Shown: in pieces, positions 1-6,269 of the stretch | Numbering within the stretch: the stretch's first letter is position 1 | Layout: every line of letters begins with the position of its first letter | Virus record (IMG/VR): IMGVR_UViG_3300032093_000294 | Location: 1-41,300 of that record | Source: a virus | Length of the DNA stretch: 41,300 nt | Direction: 5' to 3' (one strand) | The notes under the pieces: generated by a model | Database searches by the model: none | What the model was told of the DNA's origin: nothing | The model's input: the letters and a program-made list of their open reading frames with translations, nothing else | Translations under genes and position numbers: made by a program

Positions 1-1
1 A

Positions 2-24
2 TAATGGGAGTATTCCTCCCATTA
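2..24 (-). terminator. Hairpin just after gp45
   Basis: A 9-bp perfect stem (TAATGGGAG with CTCCCATTA) around a 5-base loop begins three bases after the gp45 stop codon. The window ends before any U-tract can be judged, so it may be an intrinsic terminator or an mRNA 3' stabiliser. The same GGGAG/CTCCC arms recur in the gap at 1385-1454. Confidence 0.55.
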
Positions 25-26
25 AA

Positions 27-728
27 TTATTTGCCGATTACAGAATCAGATTCGATTGCGATGTAATATACTAGCGAACCTTTAGTTGCTGAAAACTTAG
101 ATAGTTTTTTGCTATCAACTGTCACTACATAATCTGTAAGTACAATTTTTTGTAAATTTTCAACTTTCATATTTACTTTAAACTCTTTATCTGACGTACC
201 AATATCTAGATTAAAAGCATTAGCTGTTGATTGTCCTGATTTTGCAGCTTGTTGTGCTTTTTTATCAGCAACTTCAACACTTACTTTACCATCTTTTGAT
301 ACGATTGATATATCGCTTACTTTTAAAATTGCTGCTGACTTTGAAATCATATCTAAATCTGCTGCTTTTAAATTAAAAGATACATCATTAGAAACAGGCA
401 AACTTTCTTTTGATGGAACAAGTAGCATTTCACTTGCTGCTGAATAGAATTTAATTTTTTGATGACCTTTAGAAATCATACAAAAATTATCACCAAATGT
501 TAAATCTGCATCTTCCATTAATGTATAAGCTGATAAAAAATCGTTTAATTCGTATATGCCAAAATTTCCAGAACCATTGATTGGCAAATTCTCTGAAATT
601 TGTGCTACAGCCATTACACTTTTTGCTGGCGATATTGTTGATATTTTATTACCATTCTTTAACATTAGATTGGCATTAATTCCTGCGAAGTTTTTCATAA
701 TCGCAATTGTTTCTTTACTTAGTTTCAT
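27..728 (-). CDS. 45: DNA polymerase sliding clamp (T4 gp45)
   Basis: This 233-residue protein matches T4 gp45 (228 residues) in length and at the N-terminus, where MKLSKETIAIMKNFAGINAN resembles the T4 start MKLSKDTTALLKNFATINS. The C-terminal YYIAIESDS resembles T4 YVVALEADS. In T4 the trimeric clamp encircles DNA, tethers the gp43 polymerase and, with gp33 and gp55, activates late promoters. A longest-frame start at 734 would use GTG and overlap the upstream stop. The ATG at 728 lies 5 bases after an AAAAGGAG Shine-Dalgarno and matches the T4 N-terminus, so it was chosen. The gene follows the DUF3310-like gene closely and is followed by a hairpin. Identity is secure from memory of T4 gp45. 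Confidence 0.95.
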   Translation of the reverse strand: MKLSKETIAIMKNFAGINANLMLKNGNKISTISPAKSVMAVAQISENLPINGSGNFGIYELNDFLSAYTLMEDADLTFGDNFCMISKGHQKIKFYSAASEMLLVPSKESLPVSNDVSFNLKAADLDMISKSAAILKVSDISIVSKDGKVSVEVADKKAQQAAKSGQSTANAFNLDIGTSDKEFKVNMKVENLQKIVLTDYVVTVDSKKLSKFSATKGSLVYYIAIESDSVIGK

Positions 729-730
729 TC

Positions 731-1012
731 TCACTCCTTTTCATTATTAAGTTTTTCTCCTTGATCGTGTATATATAAAGCAAGAAGAGCATAGTGTAAA
801 ATCTTTAAAAGATCTTTACGATTTTGTCCATCTTTATGCCCATACCTTTGAGCATATTTTAAAACATTGCCTAGTGTAAATCCTAGACCATGACCACAAT
901 CAACGATGAACTCTGTTGATTGAAATTTCTTTTTAGAATAATGACCTTTATATGTTTGGTCAATATATTGTTTAAATTCTTTTAATAGTTTATCTTCGTT
1001 AAATTTATACAT
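731..1012 (-). CDS. DUF3310-like (SaV-like) small protein
   Basis: A 93-residue protein whose centre and C-terminus resemble the phage DUF3310/SaV-like family: a GHYSKK start, then FTLGNVLKYAQRYGHKDG (about residues 46-63), then a KDLLKILHYALLAL helix. In the family the equivalent pattern is an H-Y near the start, NxxKYxxRxxxKxG, and a helix with DLxKAxxYL. Biochemical function is not settled; some members have been called nucleotide kinases, but no P-loop is visible here. Its start overlaps the end of the upstream gene by 8 bases and its stop touches the gp45 Shine-Dalgarno, so translational coupling with the clamp is likely. The N-terminal 20 residues were not recognised. Confidence 0.7.
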   Translation of the reverse strand: MYKFNEDKLLKEFKQYIDQTYKGHYSKKKFQSTEFIVDCGHGLGFTLGNVLKYAQRYGHKDGQNRKDLLKILHYALLALYIHDQGEKLNNEKE

Positions 1013-1352
1013 TAGTTAATACATCTTTAAAAAATTGCTTATCTTCTTCTGTTTTTGATACTTCTGCTCTTATATTAGAATCTCCCACTGGAATAGTTTT
1101 AACTATATTATCAGGATTTAATCCTTTCGCAGGAAAAAAATAAACTCCTGGACTTATTTTATTAGTTTTAAACAACCAATTTGGGTATCCAATTTTATCT
1201 GAATCTGCTTTACGATTTTTTAATAAATTCATATGAGCCGAATAACATTCTGCTGCTGAAATTACTCCAGTTTTCTCAAGATTTGGGAAAATTGTAATTA
1301 CTGCATCAACCCATTTTCTTTGAGCTTTAGAAGCATTATCGTATGTTATCAT
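1005..1352 (-). CDS. Domain paralogue A of the MoxR-associated family
   Basis: A 115-residue protein of unknown function. It is a clear paralogue of the next upstream gene (1452-1817). Shared landmarks are KxQ(K/R)(K/R)WV near residue 10, a GxIxAxxCY segment near 30-37, the block KIGYPNWLFKxNKI near 53-66 followed by (R/P)G(I/V)Y(L/F)FPA(K/E)G, and an EEDKxF motif near the C-terminus. A weaker version of the NW...K...G.Y..P core lies in the N-terminus of the MoxR ATPase two genes upstream. The fold looks like a small mixed helix/strand domain that could bind DNA or protein; that is a guess. A promoter-like sequence places the transcription start on or next to the ATG, the only Met before residue 41, so a leaderless mRNA is predicted. 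Confidence 0.8.
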   Translation of the reverse strand: MITYDNASKAQRKWVDAVITIFPNLEKTGVISAAECYSAHMNLLKNRKADSDKIGYPNWLFKTNKISPGVYFFPAKGLNPDNIVKTIPVGDSNIRAEVSKTEEDKQFFKDVLTNV

Positions 1353-1358
1353 ATCAAT

Positions 1359-1388
1359 ATTATATTATAAATTTTATTGTAAGTAAAG
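1359..1388 (-). promoter_or_regulatory. Middle-type promoter (class B) for 1005-1352
   Basis: On the minus strand CTTTACTTACAA (1377-1388) is separated by exactly 12 bases from a TATAAT -10 (1359-1364). The same 12-mer at the same spacing occurs at 10761-10790 and 13363-13392. Read as a sigma-70 promoter the -35 is TTTACT with a 17-base spacer. The -30 element overlaps the arm of a stem-loop (1385-1430). The predicted start is about 1352, the A of the ATG. Confidence 0.65.
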
Positions 1389-1430
1389 TGGGAGAAAAAA
1401 GGATAATTTCTTATATGGGACTCCCACTTT
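1385..1430 (-). terminator. Inverted repeat between the paralogue genes
   Basis: Arms AAAGTGGGAG (1385-1394) and CTCCCACTTT (1421-1430) form a 10-bp stem with a 26-base loop. On the minus strand the 3' arm lies in the -30 region of the promoter at 1359-1388. Similar CTCCCAT and ATGGGA stretches at 1415-1420 and 1446-1452 could form a competing stem with the end of the 1452-1817 gene. A run of Ts precedes the 3' arm inside the loop but none follows it, so termination is uncertain. It could instead modulate the promoter or mRNA stability. Confidence 0.45.
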
Positions 1431-1451
1431 ACAATTTAATAAAAACTCCCA

Positions 1452-1817
1452 TTAAGAAACTCTTATATCAATACCAAAAGCTTTTAAATCATTTAAAAAT
1501 GATTTATCTTCTTCTGATACTCTACTAGTAATAACAATTGGTTCAGCTTTACCATTTAAAGATTGAGATGCTTTTTGTACTGTCACTCCCTCTGCTGGAA
1601 ATAAGTATATTCCTCTTTTAATTTTATTAAGTTTAAACAACCAATTTGGATATCCAATTTTTGGAGTACCTGAAACTCTTTGTTTTTCTAATTGTTTAAA
1701 AGAGTCATAACATTGTGTTGCTGTAATATACCCTTTACTTACACAATCGGGTAGAATTTTAGAAACGTTTTCTACCCAACGTTTTTGTGATTTAGTAAGT
1801 GAATTCCAAGTTAGCAT
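1452..1817 (-). CDS. Domain paralogue B of the MoxR-associated family
   Basis: A 121-residue unknown protein, paralogous along its whole length to the 115-residue neighbour at 1005-1352: KSQKRWVENV near residue 10, GYITATQCYDSFKQL near 29-43, KIGYPNWLFKLNKIKRGIYL near 53-72, and a C-terminal VSEEDKSFLNDL. It overlaps the stop of the MoxR ATPase gene by one base (TAATG), suggesting reinitiation and tightly matched expression. The NW..K..RG.Y..P core resembles residues 47-62 of the ATPase (counted from the start chosen here), so this may be a free-standing copy of the ATPase's substrate or partner domain. No catalytic motif is visible. Confidence 0.8.
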   Translation of the reverse strand: MLTWNSLTKSQKRWVENVSKILPDCVSKGYITATQCYDSFKQLEKQRVSGTPKIGYPNWLFKLNKIKRGIYLFPAEGVTVQKASQSLNGKAEPIVITSRVSEEDKSFLNDLKAFGIDIRVS

Positions 1818-2986
1818 TAAGCACTCACTGTTTGTTGTTGATTAACTACAGCACTCGCAACTTCAGACTCTGATGGTTTCGGAGCCGAAGTTTCTCTGTT
1901 ATTTGATACTTTGTCAAACAAATCAATAAAAGCAAGTCTTGTTGCTTCATCGAATCTATTTGTACATAACTGTATAGATTTATCAATATCTTTAAATACT
2001 GAATATGCTCTTACAATATGAACCAATCTTCTTGTAGTAATTGTTTCATCAACACCACCTGATTCATTTGTTTTTCTAATCACATCAGCCCACTTAACTA
2101 GAGTCTGAGCGAATTTATCATTCTTACATTTATAAGAGTCCATCAGATTTTTAACAATCTTTAATTCAATCGATGGTGTTGGATATTCTTGTTGGAATGT
2201 CACAGCAAATCTCTCTAGAAATGCTTCATTCAAAACATTCGTACCAATATATCTTCCATCTTCTGAACCTTTGCCTTTGGTATTCGCTGTGGCGAATATA
2301 TTAAAACCATTTTTTGGAACGATAATCTCGTTCTTTAATTTAAAGTAGAATGGCTTACCCTCTAGAATTGGTTGTAAACATAATAGAGTATTAGCACCAC
2401 CAGCATCGATCTCATCAAGCAATAATGGGATTCCTAATCTCATTGCTATAACAACTGGTCCCTCTACGATTTGTATATTACCATCGACAAGTGTTTTAGT
2501 ACCGATTAATTGATCTTCGTCTGTTAAGCTGTTTAAATTAACTCTAATTAAAGAAATTTTATGTTTTGCACAAATTTGTTCAATCGAAGTAGATTTACCA
2601 TTACCAGTCGGTCCAGTCACAAATGTTGGATAAAATTGTCTAGAAGTTATGATAGTTTCTAAGTCTTTATAATTTCCGAATGGGACATAATTACTATCTC
2701 TAATTGGAACTAAAGACTTAACATCTAAATTAGAAGATTCAGATTTTACAGTATCAATTTTAACAACATTATTTGTCACTGAAGAAGAAACACTTGAAAG
2801 AGGAATAATATAAGATCCTCTCCCAGTTTTTTGGGCTTTCACCCAGTTATAAACTTCTGATTTGTTGTCAAACTTAGTAGTTTTAAAAACTTTAACAATC
2901 TGTTTCCAATTAAATTTATTCTCATCATTGGAATAAGATTTATGTAGAGATTCTACAAACTTTTTTATATTCGCATTATTCATCAT
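1817..2986 (-). CDS. MoxR/CobS-like AAA+ ATPase
   Basis: A 389-residue AAA+ ATPase of the MoxR/CobS type. Walker A is GPTGNGKS (about residues 125-132), Walker B is LLLDEIDAG (about 188-196), and a FATANT sensor-like segment plus an RFAVTF region follow, as in CobS/NorQ proteins. Such ATPases remodel partners that carry a von Willebrand A domain; such a partner is encoded just upstream (3569-5776). The first 100 residues are a separate domain related to the two small proteins downstream. Database annotations call similar phage proteins cobaltochelatase CobS, but chelation is not shown by sequence. A longer start at 3016 lies upstream of the predicted transcription start (about 3012), so the ATG at 2986, with AAGG 7 bases before it, was chosen; 2983 is also possible. 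Confidence 0.88.
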   Translation of the reverse strand: MMNNANIKKFVESLHKSYSNDENKFNWKQIVKVFKTTKFDNKSEVYNWVKAQKTGRGSYIIPLSSVSSSVTNNVVKIDTVKSESSNLDVKSLVPIRDSNYVPFGNYKDLETIITSRQFYPTFVTGPTGNGKSTSIEQICAKHKISLIRVNLNSLTDEDQLIGTKTLVDGNIQIVEGPVVIAMRLGIPLLLDEIDAGGANTLLCLQPILEGKPFYFKLKNEIIVPKNGFNIFATANTKGKGSEDGRYIGTNVLNEAFLERFAVTFQQEYPTPSIELKIVKNLMDSYKCKNDKFAQTLVKWADVIRKTNESGGVDETITTRRLVHIVRAYSVFKDIDKSIQLCTNRFDEATRLAFIDLFDKVSNNRETSAPKPSESEVASAVVNQQQTVSA

Positions 2987-3018
2987 ATATTTGCCTTTTT
3001 TAGTTGGTTTATACATAT

Positions 3019-3068
3019 ATTATAGCATAATTCGTTGAAAAAGTATATACTTCCAGAAAATAAAAAAG
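3019..3068 (-). promoter_or_regulatory. Early-type promoter (class A) for the AAA+ ATPase
   Basis: Minus-strand order: an upstream T-rich element CTTTTTTATTTTC (3056-3068), then ATATACTTTTTC (3037-3048), 12 bases, then a TATAAT -10 (3019-3024). The promoter at 5790-5840 has the same three parts at nearly the same distances (37 versus 38 bases from -10 to the T-rich element). The T-rich part looks like an UP element. Confidence 0.6.
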
Positions 3069-3094
3069 ATATATATTTCAATGGTTTAGTCATA

Positions 3095-3277
3095 TTATAG
3101 TTTTTTATTTTCGTAGTCTTCTAGATTTTCATCGTTTTTTGGTATAATTTTAACTATTTTTGTCATTACATCCCCAGTGGTTATTTTAATTTCACCCAAA
3201 GTAAATAGTGTAGAACCAAAACAACCAGATAAGGATAGTAATATCATAAATTTAAATATTAAAATATGGAGTCGCAT
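3095..3277 (-). CDS. Small phage lipoprotein
   Basis: A 60-residue product starting MRLHILIFKFMILLSLSGCF: a basic start, a hydrophobic stretch and an LSGC lipobox with the lipidated Cys at residue 19. The remaining 41 residues (ending DENLEDYENKKL) would lie outside the inner membrane. The frame is open further upstream, but this inner ATG at 3277 gives a clean lipoprotein signal, so it was chosen. It overlaps the end of the ligase-like gene by 26 bases. Small phage lipoproteins can act as outer spanins in lysis or block superinfection; neither can be chosen from sequence. No strong Shine-Dalgarno is visible. Confidence 0.6.
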   Translation of the reverse strand: MRLHILIFKFMILLSLSGCFGSTLFTLGEIKITTGDVMTKIVKIIPKNDENLEDYENKKL

Positions 3278-3569
3278 TTTTATATTTGTCAAGCACTTCA
3301 ACTCTATTCGTAATCCACTCATCAAACAAAGGAAGACTTTTTGAATTAGTGCCATCCCAATTAATAAATGCAGTTTCAAAAAATTCTATTCTCTCATTAG
3401 GAAATTTTTGTTTATGTTCAGCTTGATATTCAACTAATTGTTTTTTCCAAGCATCAAATAAAGTATCAGACACAAGAGGATTATCTTTATACCAATACAT
3501 ATAAGAATGTATAAGTATTTTAGATCTTAACTCTATAATTTTATCTTTTAATGATATTGTTTCAGCCAT
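3252..3569 (-). CDS. Stand-alone NAD-DNA-ligase Ia-like domain protein
   Basis: A 105-residue protein whose residues 14-45 align with the N-terminal Ia domain of bacterial LigA. The pattern LRxxIxxHxYxYYxxDxPxxSDxxFD is present, with H21, Y23, Y25, D29, P31, D35, F38 and D39 matching the LigA H-x-Y-x-Y...D-x-P...D-x-x-Y-D signature that contacts the NMN half of NAD. No adenylation lysine (KxDG), OB fold, zinc finger or BRCT region follows, so this is not a whole ligase. It could bind NAD or a related nucleotide, or be a retained fold with a new job. Its ATG overlaps the stop of the HExxH-VWA gene by one base (TAATG). Confidence 0.7.
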   Translation of the reverse strand: MAETISLKDKIIELRSKILIHSYMYWYKDNPLVSDTLFDAWKKQLVEYQAEHKQKFPNERIEFFETAFINWDGTNSKSLPLFDEWITNRVEVLDKYKNATPYFNI

Positions 3570-5776
3570 TATGCTACCTGCTTTGCAAAAGAAGTTAATA
3601 AGAATCTACTATTTCTATTTTGTTTTAAAAGCTTAGTAAATGATTTTGCTATTTGATTTGCTGTTTTTTCTTTTGTAGAAGTCAAATCATTAACAATATT
3701 TAAAGCTTCAGGTTTAATATTTTCTATTGGGATTAAATAATATTCATCATAAGAATTAACTTGTTTTAATGCAGAAGCACCTAATTCTTTAAAATCTTTT
3801 GCTATTTTAATTACTGTAGATTCGTCAGCATTTCCAAACTGACCATCATTTGTATAACTGTTTAAATGAGATAATGTATTGCTTATATGTCTTCTATTGT
3901 TTCTTATTAAAGAAAACGCAAGACAAGTTGTATTTGGATCTTGATCTTTTATTATTTTAATTAAAGTACCAGTTTGCATATATGTTTTAAATTCATATTC
4001 TTTATTATCTTTCCTAAGATATAAATGTTTTTTTATAGAATAACTGTAAGATTCAAAACGTCTTGGCTGGATGCTATGTCCTTCGCCATCTGTTAATACT
4101 ATAAAAGAAAGTTTTTGAACATTATTTAATTTTTTAAATCTTGGTAAGAAATCAATCATATAATATAAAGATTCATTTAAAGGTGTTGATGCTAATTTAT
4201 AATTAGAAACATTTTTATATACTTCAGAGAATAATAAAGCACCCATTTTATTATATTCTTCTTTGTTCATTTTATTAGATAAAATTTCAACAACTCTAAA
4301 CATCTCAACATCTAATTGATTTGTAATTGACTTTCTAGCTTGATTTTCTTCAGGCGATAGTTTATCATCATAGGGTATATATCTTTCACCAAATTGTTTT
4401 GTTCTTTCAACATCACATAATGCTTTCTCAGGATTAGAGTCAGATATACCATTAGTGAAAGCAAGAACAGTAAATGGTATATTTGCTATTTTGCAAAAAC
4501 TAGTCATCAAATAAACTTGTTTAATAACGTCTTTTAATATGCCACTCATACTACCAGACCAATCCATTAACATAACCATTCCATGATTTTTTCCCTTTGG
4601 TAATGATTGGATAGTTTTAAATATTTCTTCTTTAATTTTATAAGATGCTAATTTCCTAATATCAATTACACCAGTTTTATGTTCTTTTGTTTTATAATAT
4701 TGATTTGCTGATTTTCTCATTTCAAATTCTTTAAGCAAGTAATTTACTTCTTTTTTGGTTTCTTGTAGATATGAATTGAATTCAATGCTCGCTAATCTTA
4801 TTTTATCTTCAGTAGTTTCCCATCCTCCGTGACCTGCTTTTTTAGCATTCGCTAATTCTAAATCTTCCTTAGTTTTTCTAATTGCTAACCAAGCATCTAC
4901 ATCTGTCATATATTTTTTATATGGTACATAAGGATCAAATCCTACAAATTTTGGATTATAGTCAACAATAACAAATTCATTATTACTTGTATGTTTTGAT
5001 AACATATTATCAAACTTATCTTGAATTGTTTCTTCAGTAGTATTATCAGTTTCAAGAACAGTTGTTTCAGGATTAGATTTAGAACCACCTATTTTATTTC
5101 CATCTGCGTCCAGTTCATCCATAAGAAGACCTTTTAAAGAATCTTTAAGTTGTTCACCTTGTTCATTCTCATCACCATTTTGTAAGTACAGTGCAGCAAG
5201 TTTTTCTAAAGCTTGTTTTTCTAATTCTTTTTTAGCAACAGAATAAGCAGTAAGTTTTTTCGCTAACTTCATAACATCATCAAACGTTTCGCAATTATCA
5301 ATTTCTTTTATATAACCATATTCTTCTGCTGTAAATTTAACACCACAATTATAACCAGCTTTATAAAATAAATTTGCTTTATTAATAAATTGTTCTTTCA
5401 CTAAATCTCTACCTTTAACACCAAAAAAATTTCTATCAACTAATTCTTTATAAGCTGAAACAAAGTCTTTTTTCAATCCTGGATATTCGTTTTGTATTTT
5501 CTTTTCAATCCTAACATCCTCAATAACATTCGCCCAAGAATGTAATAGTTTATTATTATTAAATTCTTCTGTTTCTGATTTTCTAAATGGAGTGTAAAGA
5601 GCATGCCCTACTTCATGGGCAATCAACATATTTTCGATATTTTCGGAAAGGTTCTTCCAGACAGGAAGAGTAAGAACTCTAGTTTCAACGTTAAAAGATG
5701 CAGTCGCAACAGGCTGTCTTAAAACAGTTATATTTTCAGTAGAAAGTAGTTTCGCTAATAAATCTTTTTTATTCAT
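3569..5776 (-). CDS. HExxH metalloprotease-like / VWA-domain protein (CobT-like)
   Basis: A 735-residue two-part protein. The N-terminal part has a zinc-protease motif, LIAHEVGHALYTP (HEVGH at residues 54-58), and a possible third ligand region NVIEDVRIEKK at about 84-93. An acidic linker (about 200-255) leads to a C-terminal von Willebrand A domain with the MIDAS motif MDWSGSMSG (DWSGS at 405-409) and an IVLTDGEGHS strand. CobT-like and other VWA partners of MoxR ATPases have this C-terminal layout, and a MoxR/CobS-like ATPase is two genes downstream. A protein-remodelling or metal-insertion partner role is inferred. It has its own promoter with a predicted leader of about 7 bases. Database names such as cobalamin biosynthesis protein should be treated with care. 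Confidence 0.85.
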   Translation of the reverse strand: MNKKDLLAKLLSTENITVLRQPVATASFNVETRVLTLPVWKNLSENIENMLIAHEVGHALYTPFRKSETEEFNNNKLLHSWANVIEDVRIEKKIQNEYPGLKKDFVSAYKELVDRNFFGVKGRDLVKEQFINKANLFYKAGYNCGVKFTAEEYGYIKEIDNCETFDDVMKLAKKLTAYSVAKKELEKQALEKLAALYLQNGDENEQGEQLKDSLKGLLMDELDADGNKIGGSKSNPETTVLETDNTTEETIQDKFDNMLSKHTSNNEFVIVDYNPKFVGFDPYVPYKKYMTDVDAWLAIRKTKEDLELANAKKAGHGGWETTEDKIRLASIEFNSYLQETKKEVNYLLKEFEMRKSANQYYKTKEHKTGVIDIRKLASYKIKEEIFKTIQSLPKGKNHGMVMLMDWSGSMSGILKDVIKQVYLMTSFCKIANIPFTVLAFTNGISDSNPEKALCDVERTKQFGERYIPYDDKLSPEENQARKSITNQLDVEMFRVVEILSNKMNKEEYNKMGALLFSEVYKNVSNYKLASTPLNESLYYMIDFLPRFKKLNNVQKLSFIVLTDGEGHSIQPRRFESYSYSIKKHLYLRKDNKEYEFKTYMQTGTLIKIIKDQDPNTTCLAFSLIRNNRRHISNTLSHLNSYTNDGQFGNADESTVIKIAKDFKELGASALKQVNSYDEYYLIPIENIKPEALNIVNDLTSTKEKTANQIAKSFTKLLKQNRNSRFLLTSFAKQVA

Positions 5777-5789
5777 AATATATACATAT

Positions 5790-5840
5790 ATTCTACTATA
5801 AAATGATCTAAAAGTATATAATTAGGAGAAAATAAAAAAG
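5790..5840 (-). promoter_or_regulatory. Early-type promoter (class A) for the HExxH-VWA gene
   Basis: Minus-strand elements: CTTTTTTATTTTC (5828-5840), ATATACTTTTAG (5808-5819), 12 bases, and a -10 of TAGAAT (5790-5795) preceded by TATAG. The arrangement copies the promoter at 3019-3068. The predicted start near 5783 leaves only about 7 bases before the ATG at 5776. Confidence 0.6.
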
Positions 5841-5884
5841 GTATATAAATCAGTGACTTATATTAAAGTCGCCTTAATTTCGCC

Positions 5885-6046
5885 TTAATTGCTTGCTGAT
5901 TCTTCTAAAAATGACTCTAAACCATTTAAAAAATCATTGATCGATTCGATCGGTATTTTAGAAATGTCTTTTTTATCAGTGACTGTTGAAATATAATCAG
6001 TCAAATTTTTATTTAATTCGTTATGTGATTTAAAAGAATATAACAT
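5885..6046 (-). CDS. Small acidic hypothetical protein
   Basis: A 53-residue product starting MLYSFKSHNELNKN and ending FLNGLESFLEESASN. The C-terminal half is acidic and helical in character (ESINDFLNGLESFLEE). A longer frame up to 6109 would run in a second frame through the small membrane-protein gene and would begin with an artefactual hydrophobic stretch, so the inner ATG at 6046 was chosen. It overlaps the membrane-protein gene by 17 bases. Not recognised; coding status is moderately supported by position and overlap only. Confidence 0.5.
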   Translation of the reverse strand: MLYSFKSHNELNKNLTDYISTVTDKKDISKIPIESINDFLNGLESFLEESASN

Positions 6047-6203
6047 TAAATAATAATCCTGCTGCAAAACCAACACCAAATATAATACCAACACGAGATA
6101 ATTCAGCATACATCGCGTCTCTTTCTTTTTGTAATCTTAATTGGTGTTCGAATGCTTGTTTTTGTTTTTGAAGGGAATTAATGTGGTCAAATCTTGAGTC
6201 CAT
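6030..6203 (-). CDS. Small C-terminally anchored membrane protein
   Basis: A 57-residue gene found by reading the gap downstream of peptide deformylase. It begins MDSRFDHINSLQKQKQAFEH, a charged helix of possible coiled-coil character, and ends with a transmembrane segment VGIIFGVGFAAGLLFNVIFF (38-57). The charged N-terminus would face the cytoplasm with the C-terminus in the inner membrane. It follows a promoter (6240-6269) with a 30-base leader and AAAAAGG 13 bases before the ATG. No homologue is recalled. A role in lysis control or membrane modification is possible but unsupported. Confidence 0.72.
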   Translation of the reverse strand: MDSRFDHINSLQKQKQAFEHQLRLQKERDAMYAELSRVGIIFGVGFAAGLLFNVIFF

Positions 6204-6239
6204 AATAATAAAAGTACCTTTTTAGTTGATTAAGTATAT

Positions 6240-6269
6240 ATTATACTATAAAATTTCTTGGAAGTAAAT
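6240..6269 (-). promoter_or_regulatory. Middle-type promoter (class B) for the small membrane protein
   Basis: ATTTACTTCCAA (6258-6269) is 12 bases from the -10 TATAAT (6240-6245), which is preceded by TATAG. This differs at two positions from the CTTTACTTACAA element. The element touches the deformylase stop codon. The predicted start is near 6233, giving a 30-base leader. Confidence 0.6.

Noticed and set aside
1731-1747. CTTTACTTACAC on the plus strand inside a gene
   Set aside because: Resembles the class B promoter element but has no TATAAT-like sequence 12 bases downstream and points against all genes.
3095-3379. 94-residue version of the lipoprotein gene
   Set aside because: The long start runs 128 bases inside the ligase-like gene and puts the lipobox far from the N-terminus; the inner ATG gives a normal lipoprotein signal.
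1817-5776. Cobalamin biosynthesis function for the CobS/CobT-like pair
   Set aside because: Similarity is at the level of AAA+ and VWA domains; no CobN-like large subunit is in the window, so cobalt chelation was not claimed.
5885-6109. 74-residue version of the small acidic gene with a hydrophobic start
   Set aside because: The hydrophobic start is an out-of-frame reading of the transmembrane segment of the overlapping 57-residue membrane gene.
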